Assembly (NCBI GenBank): GCA_965234335.1
Contig: OZ248458.1
Coordinates: 62,001-126,000, forward strand
DNA: 64,000 nt
Direction of reading: 5' to 3'
DNA from: Leadbetterella lacustris
GTDB taxonomy: Bacteria > Bacteroidota > Bacteroidia > Cytophagales > Spirosomataceae
The translations under genes and the position numbers were made by a program. Shown piece by piece: positions 1 through 9,834 of this stretch. Under the pieces are notes generated by a model that did no database searches, was not told where the DNA came from, and saw only the letters and a program-made list of their open reading frames with translations. Each line of letters starts with the position of its first letter. Within the stretch, counting starts at the first letter, position 1.

Positions 1-204
1 ACTTGAAATATCCAATAAATCGCACTCGATTATTTCAACATGATTATCAATACCTAAATAATTTAATTTTACCAAGCTAGCGGTACTATAGCTTCGTGTA
101 AGTCCTATTACACCATATCCTTTTTCAATTAAAAATTTAGACAAGTACGAACCATCCTGACCAGTTATACCTGTAATTATTGCTTTCTTATTTGAATTTT
201 TCAC
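1..204 (-). CDS. GDP-mannose 4,6-dehydratase-like NAD-dependent sugar dehydratase (partial)
   Basis: Only the N-terminal 68 codons are inside the window; the gene runs off the left edge. The translation opens with a Rossmann motif (ITGITGQDGSYLSKFL), the form typical of GDP-mannose 4,6-dehydratase and close extended SDR enzymes that act on nucleotide sugars. I chose a GTG start at 202-204, which overlaps the end of the upstream glycosyltransferase gene by 17 bp; no ATG lies closer in frame. It is the last visible gene of the exopolysaccharide operon. A second, complete Gmd gene lies at 14220-15287, so this one may be a paralogue with a different nucleotide-sugar substrate. Family is clear, substrate unknown. 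Confidence 0.75.
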   Translation of the reverse strand, partial: MKNSNKKAIITGITGQDGSYLSKFLIEKGYGVIGLTRSYSTASLVKLNYLGIDNHVEIIECDLLDISS

Positions 205-1369
205 TATATAAAATTTCTTTTAAACTTTCAACAGAAAACAATAGTCTTGTTTTTTTTCGTTTTTCTAATGACTTGCTCTCATTATGCTTTAAAATACTCA
301 AGATATGGTCCGCAAATTTAACTTCAATATCTGAAACAAAAAACATCTCCTTGAATAATTCAGAAGGTAAACCTTTTATACCATCAGTAGTAGTTACATA
401 CTGCTTATCTGAAAATAATATCTCAATGGTTTTCATTTTAACTCCACTACCAAACCTGACCGGATTAATCAATAATTTAGCCTTATTGATATAATTATTG
501 GGATTTTCCACATTCGGTATTAGTTCGACATTTTTAAGACCATTCGTAATTTCTACTATTTCTTTAGAAGGATTAGAGCCCATAATCAGTATATCCACAT
601 TTAAGGAATGCTCTATTATTGGCAAAATATCCTGTAAAAACCATATTACCCCATCGATATTATTAGGAGTACTTAAATTGCCGAAAAATACTATATCATA
701 AGACTTAACGTCTGAAAATAAATCATTCAATTCGTCGGGAACATAAATAGGTGGCAGCCATGCTATATTATCAAATCCCTCGCCTTTCCAAAATAGTAAG
801 TCAACTTCCGAAATATCTGCAATTAAATCAGCTGAATTGAATATTCTATATTCAAACTTTCTTAAACCTTGCATAGCCATCCACAGTGACAACTTCATTT
901 TAATACCTTTAGCTTTTTTAAACTGCTCAGCAATGTAGGTATGTTCAATATTTTGAGAACGAAGAACCAATGGAATTTTCAATTCCTGTTTTAGTCTAAT
1001 TGCTAAATCTCCACCATAAATTACATCAAGAAATATAAGATCCGGCCTAAAAACCTTAGCTTTTGTTAAAATTTGTAAAAATGAATCATTTTCAATCTTT
1101 CTATCATAGGCAAGCGAAGGAAGATTAAAGAGATTAACCAATCTAAAAAGATGATGTAACAGACCTTTAGGCTTTTGCAATAAAATTAAATCATTAACCT
1201 TATCGTTTATTTTTTGAAGTGATTTTTGATCCACTTTTGAGTCAGCCCAACTGATGTGGAAAGTTTCAAATCCTAGTTCATTAAATCCACAAATATGTTG
1301 CCATATATCAAGCCTCCCTCCATGAAATGTGGGTAAAGGGAATTCATGTGCTATGTGCAGAATTCTCAT
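188..1369 (-). CDS. GT4-type glycosyltransferase
   Basis: A 393-aa protein with the two-domain GT-B layout: an N-terminal acceptor domain beginning MRILHIAHEFPLPTFHGG, and a C-terminal nucleotide-sugar domain with NPVRFGSGVKMKTIEIL near residues 305-325, a typical GT4 donor-site region. Such enzymes transfer a sugar from a nucleotide donor to a growing polysaccharide repeat unit at the cytoplasmic face of the inner membrane. Its start overlaps the end of the next gene upstream (1366) by 4 bp (ATGA), so the two are translationally coupled. Sugar specificity cannot be read from the sequence. Confidence 0.85.
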   Translation of the reverse strand: MRILHIAHEFPLPTFHGGRLDIWQHICGFNELGFETFHISWADSKVDQKSLQKINDKVNDLILLQKPKGLLHHLFRLVNLFNLPSLAYDRKIENDSFLQILTKAKVFRPDLIFLDVIYGGDLAIRLKQELKIPLVLRSQNIEHTYIAEQFKKAKGIKMKLSLWMAMQGLRKFEYRIFNSADLIADISEVDLLFWKGEGFDNIAWLPPIYVPDELNDLFSDVKSYDIVFFGNLSTPNNIDGVIWFLQDILPIIEHSLNVDILIMGSNPSKEIVEITNGLKNVELIPNVENPNNYINKAKLLINPVRFGSGVKMKTIEILFSDKQYVTTTDGIKGLPSELFKEMFFVSDIEVKFADHILSILKHNESKSLEKRKKTRLLFSVESLKEILYSEKFK

Positions 1370-2283
1370 TGCGATAATTCTAATACTTTTTGGTAATAAT
1401 TCTTATTTATCAAATTGGCTTTTGTTTTAAAGATTGTATAATAAGCTATTCTCAGATATAACTCTAGTGCTGTCATATCAAAAAATTTAAAAACATTTTT
1501 TCCAAATGTTGAGTACCACTTTTTATTTACTAAGTAACAGCTATATAAAGAGGAGGTAGATAATTTAACCAAGTAGGGCATACTTAACCGAAACTCTGGA
1601 ATGATATGAGTCAATTGCAAATCAGTAGAAATACCAACCTTCAGATTGTTTGACAAACAAAAAAAAGCATAATCAATATCCTCGGCCGAAGTTAATTCAT
1701 TCCCTTTACGTCCTTCTATGTAGTTACTAACATTATCAAGGTGAATCAAATAATAATCCTCCATATTGGTTTTTTTCACAATCATCCCAGCACCGATTGG
1801 GAAGATGTCCGTGTAATGCAAATTTGAATTATTCTCAATTAAATACAATCCATCGAGGTTACTATATCTTTTTATTGCAATCATACCTTCATACCGTAAA
1901 AACCACTTTTTGGGGGCAATCTCAAATCTAGGCAAAATTCTCCCACTAAGCATTCCAATATTTGGATTTTCTCTTACAATTCTCTCCGCATTTAATAAAT
2001 ATAAAGAATCCAAAATATTGTCATCATCCACAAAAACTAAAATTTCATATTTCGCAGCCTTTACACCAGCCCATCTTGCCGCAGTTAGACCTTGTTTGGT
2101 CTCTATGGTTACTTTAATATTATTTTTTTCCTTAATAAAAGGTAGGTTACTAATAGGAATTGTACTGTTGTTGTCAACAATAATCAATTCAAAATCCCTA
2201 TAAAACTGATTTTCAATAGATTCAATAGTTTCTAAAAGAAATTCAGGATGGGGGTTATAAGTACAGATTATTACACTTATCAT
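1366..2283 (-). CDS. GT2 family glycosyltransferase
   Basis: A 305-aa GT-A fold enzyme. The N-terminus MISVIICTYNPHPEFLLETI and the metal-binding DxD region (LVFVDDDN, about residues 86-93) mark glycosyltransferase family 2. No membrane segments long enough for a processive synthase are evident, so it is probably a cytoplasmic, non-processive transferase building the polysaccharide repeat unit. It overlaps the downstream GT4 gene by 4 bp and follows the epimerase gene by 15 bp, within the same operon. Donor and acceptor unknown. Confidence 0.85.
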   Translation of the reverse strand: MISVIICTYNPHPEFLLETIESIENQFYRDFELIIVDNNSTIPISNLPFIKEKNNIKVTIETKQGLTAARWAGVKAAKYEILVFVDDDNILDSLYLLNAERIVRENPNIGMLSGRILPRFEIAPKKWFLRYEGMIAIKRYSNLDGLYLIENNSNLHYTDIFPIGAGMIVKKTNMEDYYLIHLDNVSNYIEGRKGNELTSAEDIDYAFFCLSNNLKVGISTDLQLTHIIPEFRLSMPYLVKLSTSSLYSCYLVNKKWYSTFGKNVFKFFDMTALELYLRIAYYTIFKTKANLINKNYYQKVLELSQ

Positions 2284-2298
2284 TTCTTAAAAAACATA

Positions 2299-3384
2299 TT
2301 ATTCATTCAAATATCCGACTTCTTTCATCCAAATTTTTACGTTAGAACATGACTCTTGAAAATTAACTTTAGGAGACCAATCACTTTTGACAATATTTTG
2401 AAATTCTTTATCGGTGCTAAAAATATTCAAATAAAGGGAATCGAGTGGCCCTAAGCTATTTTCTGAGGGCAAAGGTTGACGTTTCTTATTTTTGTATTTT
2501 ATGTAATTTTCATAACCTATAAATCTTACTAACGATCGAACATAAGAACTTGCAAACCTAGTCCCAATATAATACTTAAAAATTGGCATGGGCTTTAGAC
2601 TATTTAATGGTACAACTAGCTCAGAAAATAGAGAGACCGCACCAGATAAGTTAGAGTTTAGAGCAACACTCTTTATATTTAAATATTCCTCTAATACAGC
2701 TATCCATTCTGACCATTTTACGTTACAAAATTCTGATAAGTGATGATACTCTACTTCCTTAGTTAAATATTTACTTTTTAATAGATGAATTAAATAAGAG
2801 GCCACATTTTGTACGTCTGTGACATTGGAATAGCCATCAACACCTTTTACCTTTACTGGTTGAGCAAATAAAATTCTGTTAATTAATTCTGATGTCCATG
2901 TACCCGAACCTGGCCCCCAAACATTTCCAAGTCTGACAATATGTACTTTATTCTTATTTAATTTATCGCAAATCATTTTTTCCATCATAGCCTTCGATTC
3001 TACATAAGGCACATCTCGAGTGAGCTTCAGTTTTGTGGTTTGAATTTTAGAGTCTAATTCAAAACCAAAAACAGCTTGAGTACTCACATGAATTATCAAT
3101 GAATTCTCATCAGATATTTTTTCTATTTGATCAATAATCTCCCTGTTTTGGGCAGGATACAAGTAAAAATGTGATGGATAAGCAAGGTTAATAACTATAT
3201 CTACCTTAATATTATCTGTTAAATCTTTTGGATTAACAAGCTGCAGATCATATTTGCCCAAAATAAAGTTGCCATTAGACCTCGCTATTGCTACAATATC
3301 AAACTCATTTTGAGCCTGTAATTGCTTAATTAATTCTACTCCTACAAAGCCAGCAGCACCTATTATTCCAATCTTTTTCTTCAT
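2299..3384 (-). CDS. NAD-dependent epimerase/dehydratase (extended SDR)
   Basis: A 361-aa protein with an N-terminal Rossmann motif (GIIGAAGFVGVELI, residues 6-19) and a YxxxK-like catalytic element (YVESK, about residues 127-131), as in nucleotide-sugar epimerases, dehydratases and reductases. The C-terminal half is longer and more diverged than GalE or RmlB. It overlaps the upstream oxidoreductase by 4 bp. Together they could modify one nucleotide sugar for this polysaccharide, but the exact reaction cannot be assigned. Confidence 0.8.
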   Translation of the reverse strand: MKKKIGIIGAAGFVGVELIKQLQAQNEFDIVAIARSNGNFILGKYDLQLVNPKDLTDNIKVDIVINLAYPSHFYLYPAQNREIIDQIEKISDENSLIIHVSTQAVFGFELDSKIQTTKLKLTRDVPYVESKAMMEKMICDKLNKNKVHIVRLGNVWGPGSGTWTSELINRILFAQPVKVKGVDGYSNVTDVQNVASYLIHLLKSKYLTKEVEYHHLSEFCNVKWSEWIAVLEEYLNIKSVALNSNLSGAVSLFSELVVPLNSLKPMPIFKYYIGTRFASSYVRSLVRFIGYENYIKYKNKKRQPLPSENSLGPLDSLYLNIFSTDKEFQNIVKSDWSPKVNFQESCSNVKIWMKEVGYLNE

Positions 3385-4367
3385 GACAAGCTTTCTATAT
3401 TTGATTCAAAATCTCTTACTGTTTCTAATATTTTTACTAGATTAGAAAACCTATATGCTTTAAATTTATCATTTATATCATCATTAAGCATTTCATCGAA
3501 TTGAATGGCGAAACAGTCCATTAAATTCTCATATTTTTCCTTGGTATATAGAATTGTAAATTTGTCATTCCGACCAATTTTTATATAATTCTTCATATCA
3601 ATTGGAATTTCAAGATAACCATTCTCACACTCAATTTTAATCTTATTTGATAAAACACCGTACCGACTCAACATAAAGTTAAAATCAACTGCTTTATTAC
3701 TTTCTAATTCTAATTTTAAGGCTGCTTTGATTTCATGAGAGGGTTCCACTTTATCTCGTGTTATTGTGTTTATGTGAACTTTAGAAATTGTTTGAAGATC
3801 CAAAGAAGTAACATATAGTGCCATATCAATTGAATGTGATCCTGTATCATAAAGAACCCCACCCGACTTATCACTAAATACATATCCTGATTCAGTATGC
3901 CATGAAAATTTTCCTCCTTCAAAAATTGAAATTCCTTTTACCTCACCTAAAATATTAGTACTTATTAATTCATTGGCAAGTTTAAGTGTGGGAAAACATC
4001 TTCTAAAATGAGCAACATATAACTGACTATTATATTTTTTTGCAATTTCTAAAACCTCCTGAACCTCAATAGCATTTGTTAAAAACGGCTTTTCACAAAT
4101 AACCATCTTTCCTTCCACTAAGACATCCTTCAATAATTCAAAATGTGTAGAAGGTGGAGTGGCAATTATAATAATGTCTGATTTTTTCTTAAGCTCATTT
4201 AAACTAACAGCTTCTATATCAGTACCTTTTGCGGCTTTTAAGGCCATTTCAATATTGGTATCAAACAAATAAGAAATGACAATTTTACCACACCTAGGTA
4301 GATTTGAAATGTAACTTTTTTGAGTTACGGCTCCACAACCTATAATTCCAGCTTTTAAAGTACCCAT
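3381..4367 (-). CDS. Gfo/Idh/MocA family oxidoreductase
   Basis: A 328-aa NAD(P)-dependent oxidoreductase. The N-terminal dinucleotide-binding motif (AGIIGCGAVTQKSY, residues 6-19) is followed by the family hallmark EKPF (about residues 92-95) and a C-terminal substrate domain with GGVLYDTGSHSID near residues 168-180. Members oxidise or reduce sugars or nucleotide-linked sugars; in polysaccharide loci they often make 3-keto or deoxy-amino sugars. It sits 11 bp downstream of a methyltransferase gene in the operon. Substrate unknown. Confidence 0.85.
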   Translation of the reverse strand: MGTLKAGIIGCGAVTQKSYISNLPRCGKIVISYLFDTNIEMALKAAKGTDIEAVSLNELKKKSDIIIIATPPSTHFELLKDVLVEGKMVICEKPFLTNAIEVQEVLEIAKKYNSQLYVAHFRRCFPTLKLANELISTNILGEVKGISIFEGGKFSWHTESGYVFSDKSGGVLYDTGSHSIDMALYVTSLDLQTISKVHINTITRDKVEPSHEIKAALKLELESNKAVDFNFMLSRYGVLSNKIKIECENGYLEIPIDMKNYIKIGRNDKFTILYTKEKYENLMDCFAIQFDEMLNDDINDKFKAYRFSNLVKILETVRDFESNIESLS

Positions 4368-4378
4368 AAATTCTCAAG

Positions 4379-5107
4379 TTAATTATTTAGTATCCTTTTC
4401 AAATAGCCTTTTACCTTTTTAAAGTAATTCTCTTTGTAGTCAGATGTAATAAAAGGTTGCATGTGCCATGCGATATTTCGAATGTCATCTGTCAGTTTTT
4501 TAAAGATACAAGTTTTCTGATCCAACGTTTCCAAGTATTCCCATGTTGGATCTTTTTTCATAAAATCAGACAAAATACGCCCTGTGGTTAAGTGTGTATC
4601 ATCTACTATAAGTATCCCACCTTTTTTCAAATGAATAACCGAATAAAACCAGTCTATAAAAGGCCATGGAAAAGCATGCTTCCCATCTATTAATATTAAA
4701 TCAAATAAATCGTTTGGCTTAAGTTTTGGCAATGCAAATTCAGAATAATCATTAATGAACTCTATCTTCTCTAAATCTAAATTTTGGTTATTCGCATAGT
4801 TTTTTATCCTTTCAATTTCAGAACTACTTGGTGTAATACATATATGCTTAGCTTTATTTTTTGCAAAAACAAATGTTGAAACACCAGATCCTATTTCTAA
4901 AGTATGAGCTCCTTCATTAACATTATTGTCGATAAAGCGTAATACCGACTCCCCAAGTGCCCAACAAAAATCCTCCTGATTCTCTAATTTCTCCTGCAAT
5001 TTTTTTGAGAAAACACTTCTCTTTGAAGCTACATAACTCGATAATACTTCAGTTTCACCAGAATGAATTGGCGGCAAATCTTGCAATACTTTTTTAATAA
5101 AATCCAT
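4379..5107 (-). CDS. Class I SAM-dependent methyltransferase
   Basis: A 242-aa protein with a SAM-binding motif (TLEIGSGVSTFVFA, about residues 68-81) and a post-II acidic motif (LILIDGKHAFPWPF, about residues 137-150), resembling the Methyltransf_24 group. It probably methylates a sugar or glycan precursor, since it sits between a DUF115-like gene and a Gfo/Idh/MocA gene in the polysaccharide operon. It lies 8 bp after the upstream gene. The exact acceptor is not evident. Confidence 0.75.
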   Translation of the reverse strand: MDFIKKVLQDLPPIHSGETEVLSSYVASKRSVFSKKLQEKLENQEDFCWALGESVLRFIDNNVNEGAHTLEIGSGVSTFVFAKNKAKHICITPSSSEIERIKNYANNQNLDLEKIEFINDYSEFALPKLKPNDLFDLILIDGKHAFPWPFIDWFYSVIHLKKGGILIVDDTHLTTGRILSDFMKKDPTWEYLETLDQKTCIFKKLTDDIRNIAWHMQPFITSDYKENYFKKVKGYLKRILNN

Positions 5108-5115
5108 AATTATTT

Positions 5116-5916
5116 TTATTTGTTAAATAATTCTTTGTAATCTTTTCTTTCAAAAATTTCAAGTGACCCTCCAACAGTTGAATTGAAGATTGAAATATTC
5201 TGTTTAATGAAAAAGTCCTTTGCTTTTTCGTAAGCCATCTCCATTCTCCATAACATGGGGTCATGCCACCTATATCCTTTCCCAAAATAGTCAGGGTGTA
5301 TATGATTAACATCATCCTCCTGGGAGGTTATGACAAAGTTAGATATTTTGCTTTTATCAGGAACATGGTAAGAGTGATCGAAGCCAATTAAATAGATTTC
5401 AGTACAACCCAAAAAATATGCGAGTTGTAAATTTAAATAGGAAACTGTACCACCCCAATAAACAACTTCCTCAAATTTTTCAGAAAATTTTGGAAAGCCC
5501 TCGTAATTTCTCTTGAAATTCAGAAAAATGGTATTTTCATCTGGCTTGAGGCAATACAGCAAATCTTCTGGAAAAATCTTCACTGTCGAACTAATTTTTG
5601 ATAAATCTTTACTCCTATCTTCTGCAACCAAATTATCTTCTACTGTTAAAAAAGAAGGAGAAAAACCCATTTTATCCCAGATCAAAAAATTAGCATTGCT
5701 TGCTATAGTAATTTCATTTTTTAATAATGACAAATCACACTTTAATAAACTTGGACCATTCCCCAATATGAAACAACGTCTATTTTGATACTTTTTCCTA
5801 AAACTCAACAACCTTTCTATGTTTTTAAGCTTATGCTTTCTAGTCCAAATATAATATTTTACCTTTTGTAAATATCGTATACAAAACCTAGTTAATTTAT
5901 CCAATAACAAATTCAT
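5116..5916 (-). CDS. DUF115 / MptE-like domain protein
   Basis: A 266-aa protein. The core CFILGNGPSLLKCDLSLL (about residues 48-65), followed by SNANFLIWDKMGFSPSFLTVED and later YLIGFDHSY, is characteristic of the DUF115 (6-hydroxymethylpterin pyrophosphokinase MptE-like) family. In polysaccharide and flagellar glycosylation loci these proteins are linked to transfer of nucleotide-activated sugars, but the biochemical role is not settled. It lies 13 bp after the polymerase gene. Family assignment is solid; function here is inferred from context. Confidence 0.75.
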   Translation of the reverse strand: MNLLLDKLTRFCIRYLQKVKYYIWTRKHKLKNIERLLSFRKKYQNRRCFILGNGPSLLKCDLSLLKNEITIASNANFLIWDKMGFSPSFLTVEDNLVAEDRSKDLSKISSTVKIFPEDLLYCLKPDENTIFLNFKRNYEGFPKFSEKFEEVVYWGGTVSYLNLQLAYFLGCTEIYLIGFDHSYHVPDKSKISNFVITSQEDDVNHIHPDYFGKGYRWHDPMLWRMEMAYEKAKDFFIKQNISIFNSTVGGSLEIFERKDYKELFNK

Positions 5917-5929
5917 AAAATAATAATTT

Positions 5930-7180
5930 TCAAAGTTCCTTAGATGTCAGTAAAATAATTGAGGGAATACAAAAAATTAACAAATGGATTGTGGAATGAA
6001 ATCCAATGGTTGAATCAGATATTCCAATCAAACCAAAAAAAACAAAAAAAGAAATTAACTGATTACTTATAACTTGTTTTCTCCTCAATAAAGAAAGCAT
6101 CTTAAACATATATAAAGATAGCAATAAGTACAATGTAATTCCAACATAACCGGCATCATAAAACAAGTTGAAGTAGGTATTATGGGCTGATGTTAAATAA
6201 GGGTTCGGAAACTTAATAAAAAAATTTGCCCATTCATATGATCTGCCAGAAGCGAAGGCCCCAAATTGGCCAAATCCAATTAAATGAATCCATTTAAAAT
6301 CCATAATTTCTGACAAGGTGATTGCCCAAATAATAAATCTAGAATTACCAGTCTCTAATTCATACTGATTTCTTGATATTATGTCCCCGAAGCCATTTTC
6401 GACGACCCAAGAAGACAAAATCAATAAAAGTATAGGGCCAAAAAACAAAATTGCTGGAAAAACAAAAAATACAACCTTTTTTCTTGCTAAGAATACGTAT
6501 AAAACACTAAAAAAAACTGAAAAAATACCGGACCTAAAATCAACAACTAGTAAACCCAAAGACCCTAATAAAATCCCAAATAAAGAAGATTTTATTCTTA
6601 TTTTGCCAAAAAAACTATAAAGACTTCCCAAAAACAAAACACCTGATAAGACGCCAAATGTAACTACATTACTTACAAAAGGGAAATTAATTCTTTCGAG
6701 AGAAATTCCAAAAAAATTATTTAAAACAACACCTTCACCAAGATATTGACTTTCGTTCTTAACTAGAAAATTAATATCAAAAATATAATATAAAAAATTA
6801 ATAATAACAACCAATGAAATTGGAGTAATTATTAAATCATTAAATAAGTAACTTGACATAGATTTGTTACCTAATGCATATGCGTAAATAGCCAAAAGCA
6901 ATAAACTAAATAACATCACTTTGAAAATTTCCGAAAAAAATGTAAACTCTGGATTATTAAATCTTAAACCGGTTAAAACTAAAATTAGATAGAAGACTAA
7001 AGAAATAAAATAAAACCTATTCCACTTACTTGTTCTATGTTTGACTAAAGAAATATTAATTACGCAACTACAAAGGACTAAAGATAAAATAAAAATTTTA
7101 AACAAAATGTTGTTAATTATACCACTTGCTGTTGTCAATAAATAAAGGAATATAATTATTTGTAACAATATTTTATTCAT
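5930..7180 (-). CDS. O-antigen ligase/polymerase-like membrane protein (Wzy candidate)
   Basis: A 416-aa integral membrane protein with about ten or more hydrophobic segments and a long soluble loop near residues 260-320 (around SRNQYELETGNSRFIIW and SAHNTYFNLFYDAGYVG). This is the layout of the Wzy_C/O-antigen ligase family, where conserved Arg and His residues in the periplasmic loop act in polymerisation. It overlaps the flippase gene by 4 bp. Neighbouring flippase and Wzz-like genes suggest a Wzx/Wzy-dependent route that polymerises repeat units on the periplasmic side of the inner membrane. Confidence 0.8.
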   Translation of the reverse strand: MNKILLQIIIFLYLLTTASGIINNILFKIFILSLVLCSCVINISLVKHRTSKWNRFYFISLVFYLILVLTGLRFNNPEFTFFSEIFKVMLFSLLLLAIYAYALGNKSMSSYLFNDLIITPISLVVIINFLYYIFDINFLVKNESQYLGEGVVLNNFFGISLERINFPFVSNVVTFGVLSGVLFLGSLYSFFGKIRIKSSLFGILLGSLGLLVVDFRSGIFSVFFSVLYVFLARKKVVFFVFPAILFFGPILLLILSSWVVENGFGDIISRNQYELETGNSRFIIWAITLSEIMDFKWIHLIGFGQFGAFASGRSYEWANFFIKFPNPYLTSAHNTYFNLFYDAGYVGITLYLLLSLYMFKMLSLLRRKQVISNQLISFFVFFGLIGISDSTIGFHSTIHLLIFCIPSIILLTSKEL

Positions 7181-8604
7181 GAAATTTTAGTATTTAAAAG
7201 TGCTAAACAGGCAAAAAATAAAATATAAATAACAGCCATTAAAATAAAAGTATTACCATCAAACTTCCAAAATTTTAAACCGAAAAACTTATATGAATGA
7301 AATGGCCCATACCATGAATAAAAAAATATATTGCCAATTAGCAAACCAATTGGATAAGAATACAACGGGATAAGCTTGAAAAGAATAAATGTTGATAAGA
7401 TGGTAATTAACCCAGTTACACCATTATGAATATGCCAAAGTACATGATTAGACATACTGTACAACTGTATATGCATCGCTCCGAATCTTTCAATAAAAAA
7501 ACCAAAGCATAAAAATACCCATAACAGAAAATCAGGTTTACTAATGGAGTTAATACCATAAACCTCATAATAGTAACTTATTATTAACCAAATTATTAAT
7601 GACAAAAAGATAAAACCTCCATAAACCTGCCTCATCGCAGTTCTTGACTTCATTAATAAAATATCAAATTTGTTAGAGGCAACTAATGAAGAAAAGTATG
7701 GGATCTTACTATAAAAAGGAGCTTGAGCAAAATTCTTTATGTTTAAAACAATATTCAACATAATTAGATACATCGCTAAATCCTTTCCTTCTAGTTTATT
7801 AACATAAAAAAAACTTATAACAAAGGTTATTCCTTGAGAGAACAATACGCCCAAGCCCGACTTTATTGAATTATCCGTAATATCGTGCTTTATTTTTTCA
7901 ACGAGGTTCAGATTTACATTACCATTTAAATCTCGAATAGTTTCTTTAGCGAGAAAATAGTTTCGAATTACCGATAATACAGAGAAAGTAATAACGGAAA
8001 TTACCAAAAAATAAACACTGGGATAAAAAATTAAAATAGCGATTGAAACAAAACTTGAAATCAAATTAAAAACTGTTTCCCAAATCCTAAGCCTTGCTAC
8101 CTCATTAAACCCTTGAATAATGTTGGAATATACACCTCCAAAAACCATTATCGGCAACGACATAAGAATTAACAGCCATGTAAACCAACCAAAATAAATA
8201 TTTGATGAAAGACTGATTGTAGTATGAAATGCCAAATAGCCAAAAGTGAGGAAAAGAGCAACAACAAAAAAGATCAACTTTCTATAAATTTCCTTCATCA
8301 AATGAATCAAAGAAAATACAAACTCACTATCAGTGGAGCCTGACTTATTAGATAACCCAATAATTTCCCTATTTCCTACAAAAGCATAAGAGAACATTCT
8401 AGTAAAATTACTACTTAAGCCAGCATCTAAAATTAATTGAAGAAAAATAATATTAGAAAAAAGATACCAAAAATTTATATCAGTAGTAGGAAGGTTTTTT
8501 AATAGTAGAGGTAAAATAATAACCAAATTCAATGCTTTACTCGCATAGCTCATCCATGTGGTTATTGTTGTTGACTTAAATAATCTATTAAAATACGACT
8601 TCAT
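7177..8604 (-). CDS. Polysaccharide flippase (Wzx / MATE-like)
   Basis: A 475-aa protein with roughly 12-14 hydrophobic helices from the N-terminus (SYASKALNLVIILPLLLKNL) to the C-terminus (ILMAVIYILFFACLALLN), no signal peptide and short loops, as in the polysaccharide biosynthesis/MVF flippase family. It would move lipid-linked repeat units across the inner membrane for the adjacent Wzy-like polymerase. It overlaps its upstream neighbour by a single base and its downstream neighbour by 4 bp, so the three are probably translationally coupled. Confidence 0.82.
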   Translation of the reverse strand: MKSYFNRLFKSTTITTWMSYASKALNLVIILPLLLKNLPTTDINFWYLFSNIIFLQLILDAGLSSNFTRMFSYAFVGNREIIGLSNKSGSTDSEFVFSLIHLMKEIYRKLIFFVVALFLTFGYLAFHTTISLSSNIYFGWFTWLLILMSLPIMVFGGVYSNIIQGFNEVARLRIWETVFNLISSFVSIAILIFYPSVYFLVISVITFSVLSVIRNYFLAKETIRDLNGNVNLNLVEKIKHDITDNSIKSGLGVLFSQGITFVISFFYVNKLEGKDLAMYLIMLNIVLNIKNFAQAPFYSKIPYFSSLVASNKFDILLMKSRTAMRQVYGGFIFLSLIIWLIISYYYEVYGINSISKPDFLLWVFLCFGFFIERFGAMHIQLYSMSNHVLWHIHNGVTGLITILSTFILFKLIPLYSYPIGLLIGNIFFYSWYGPFHSYKFFGLKFWKFDGNTFILMAVIYILFFACLALLNTKIS

Positions 8605-9359
8605 TAATTTTTAATAGCTATGACATGCCTTTGATTTTCTCTGATATTGTTGCATACAATCAAATAATTGTTTGATGTAATTAAATCAAGCACCTCACTT
8701 TCATGAGATTCAAAATAAATTAAAAAATCAGGATGAATTTCAATAAAAATAAGCCTAGGAGCAGCATTACTCTTTAGTAAATCTTGAGCACCTTTAAGTG
8801 CTAATATTTCTGCTCCTTCAATATCAATTTTCAATACCGAAGGCCAATGTAATCCACTTTTAATCAAATTATCTATACTGTTGACCTCTACCATAATTTG
8901 GCCTTGATGTCTTCCTAAGTTAGATATTGAAGGCGAGTTTCCATTTAAACCATCTGAACTTAGTGATACCAATCCTGCTTCTGTGCTTAAACCAATTTGT
9001 AAAGCGTTTATCTTATCTTCAAATCTATTTAAAGCTATATTTTTTAATAACCTTTCATAAATCTCGCGATCAGGTTCGAAAGAAATTACTTTGCTTACTA
9101 ATGGAGCTGAGTAAATTGAAAACAAGCCAACAGAAGCACCAATATCCCATACAATATCATCCTCTCGTAGGAGGAACATAAAAGCACCCAATGCCATCTC
9201 TTCATCTCCATAATTATTTACACGGTAATACTCTACATTATTTTTACACGCAAATAGTCTCTCCCCCAAAAATGAATTTTTTACTACGATTTCTTTTCCA
9301 AAATACCTAAATTTTAGATATTTGAACCAAACACCAATCAACTCAATTAACTTTCTCAT
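8604..9359 (-). CDS. FkbM family methyltransferase
   Basis: A 251-aa SAM-dependent methyltransferase. The SAM site (DDIVWDIGASVGLFSIY, about residues 61-77), ISFEPDREIYERL after it, and the FkbM signature (VLKIDIEGAEILALKGA, about residues 173-189) are clear. FkbM proteins O-methylate hydroxyl groups; in polysaccharide loci they decorate sugars. The gene overlaps neighbours on both sides, consistent with one operon. Acceptor unknown. Confidence 0.85.
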   Translation of the reverse strand: MRKLIELIGVWFKYLKFRYFGKEIVVKNSFLGERLFACKNNVEYYRVNNYGDEEMALGAFMFLLREDDIVWDIGASVGLFSIYSAPLVSKVISFEPDREIYERLLKNIALNRFEDKINALQIGLSTEAGLVSLSSDGLNGNSPSISNLGRHQGQIMVEVNSIDNLIKSGLHWPSVLKIDIEGAEILALKGAQDLLKSNAAPRLIFIEIHPDFLIYFESHESEVLDLITSNNYLIVCNNIRENQRHVIAIKN

Positions 9360-9832
9360 AATTTAAAAATATCAATATTCAATTTAAAAACAACCTTTTT
9401 AATTCTTGATTCTATTTTAGAAGACAAAATTTGTGTGGTATGAATATCCTGAGGAAAAAAAATTGCCATAAAATCTTTTCTCAAATGTATTTTATTATCA
9501 AAGTGTGACAATGAATTGTTGTAAAAAATACAATCGTTTATCTCATTATAATTTTCAGAAATTGATAAATTGGGGCTATCAAAATTGTTTACTTCAATAA
9601 TTTCTTCCCCATCCAAAGATATCTGAATGTCCACATATTTTCTATGCGATTCGGTTATAAAATCAGTGGTTTTCGTTTCATAATCTAAAACCTTACAATA
9701 TAAGTCTCTTCCCATTAGCTCATACTCGCCATTTGGTGTATTCACATCCAATGTTTTGTAAAAATCTAGCACTAGATTAACCCAAGGTTTATCAAAATAC
9801 TGTGGGAGGTTTTCTACTTTATCAAATATCAT
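9356..9832 (-). CDS. YhcH/YjgK/YiaL family protein (DUF386, possible sugar anomerase)
   Basis: A 158-aa cupin-like protein. The segment DFITESHRKYVDIQISLDGE (about residues 57-76) matches the family pattern HRxYxDIQ, and FMAIFFPQDIHTTQI carries a later conserved His/Asp region. Some relatives act on sialic acid anomers or belong to beta-galactosidase subunit systems. Its position between an SDR gene and an FkbM gene, close to a cytidylyltransferase, fits handling of an acidic nine-carbon-like or keto sugar, but that is inference. Confidence 0.75.
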   Translation of the reverse strand: MIFDKVENLPQYFDKPWVNLVLDFYKTLDVNTPNGEYELMGRDLYCKVLDYETKTTDFITESHRKYVDIQISLDGEEIIEVNNFDSPNLSISENYNEINDCIFYNNSLSHFDNKIHLRKDFMAIFFPQDIHTTQILSSKIESRIKKVVFKLNIDIFKL

Positions 9833-9834
9833 AT

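Noticed and set aside
5094..5315. A 73-codon minus-strand frame overlapping the DUF115-like gene
   Set aside because: It overlaps almost fully with the supported gene in another frame and shows no coding features.
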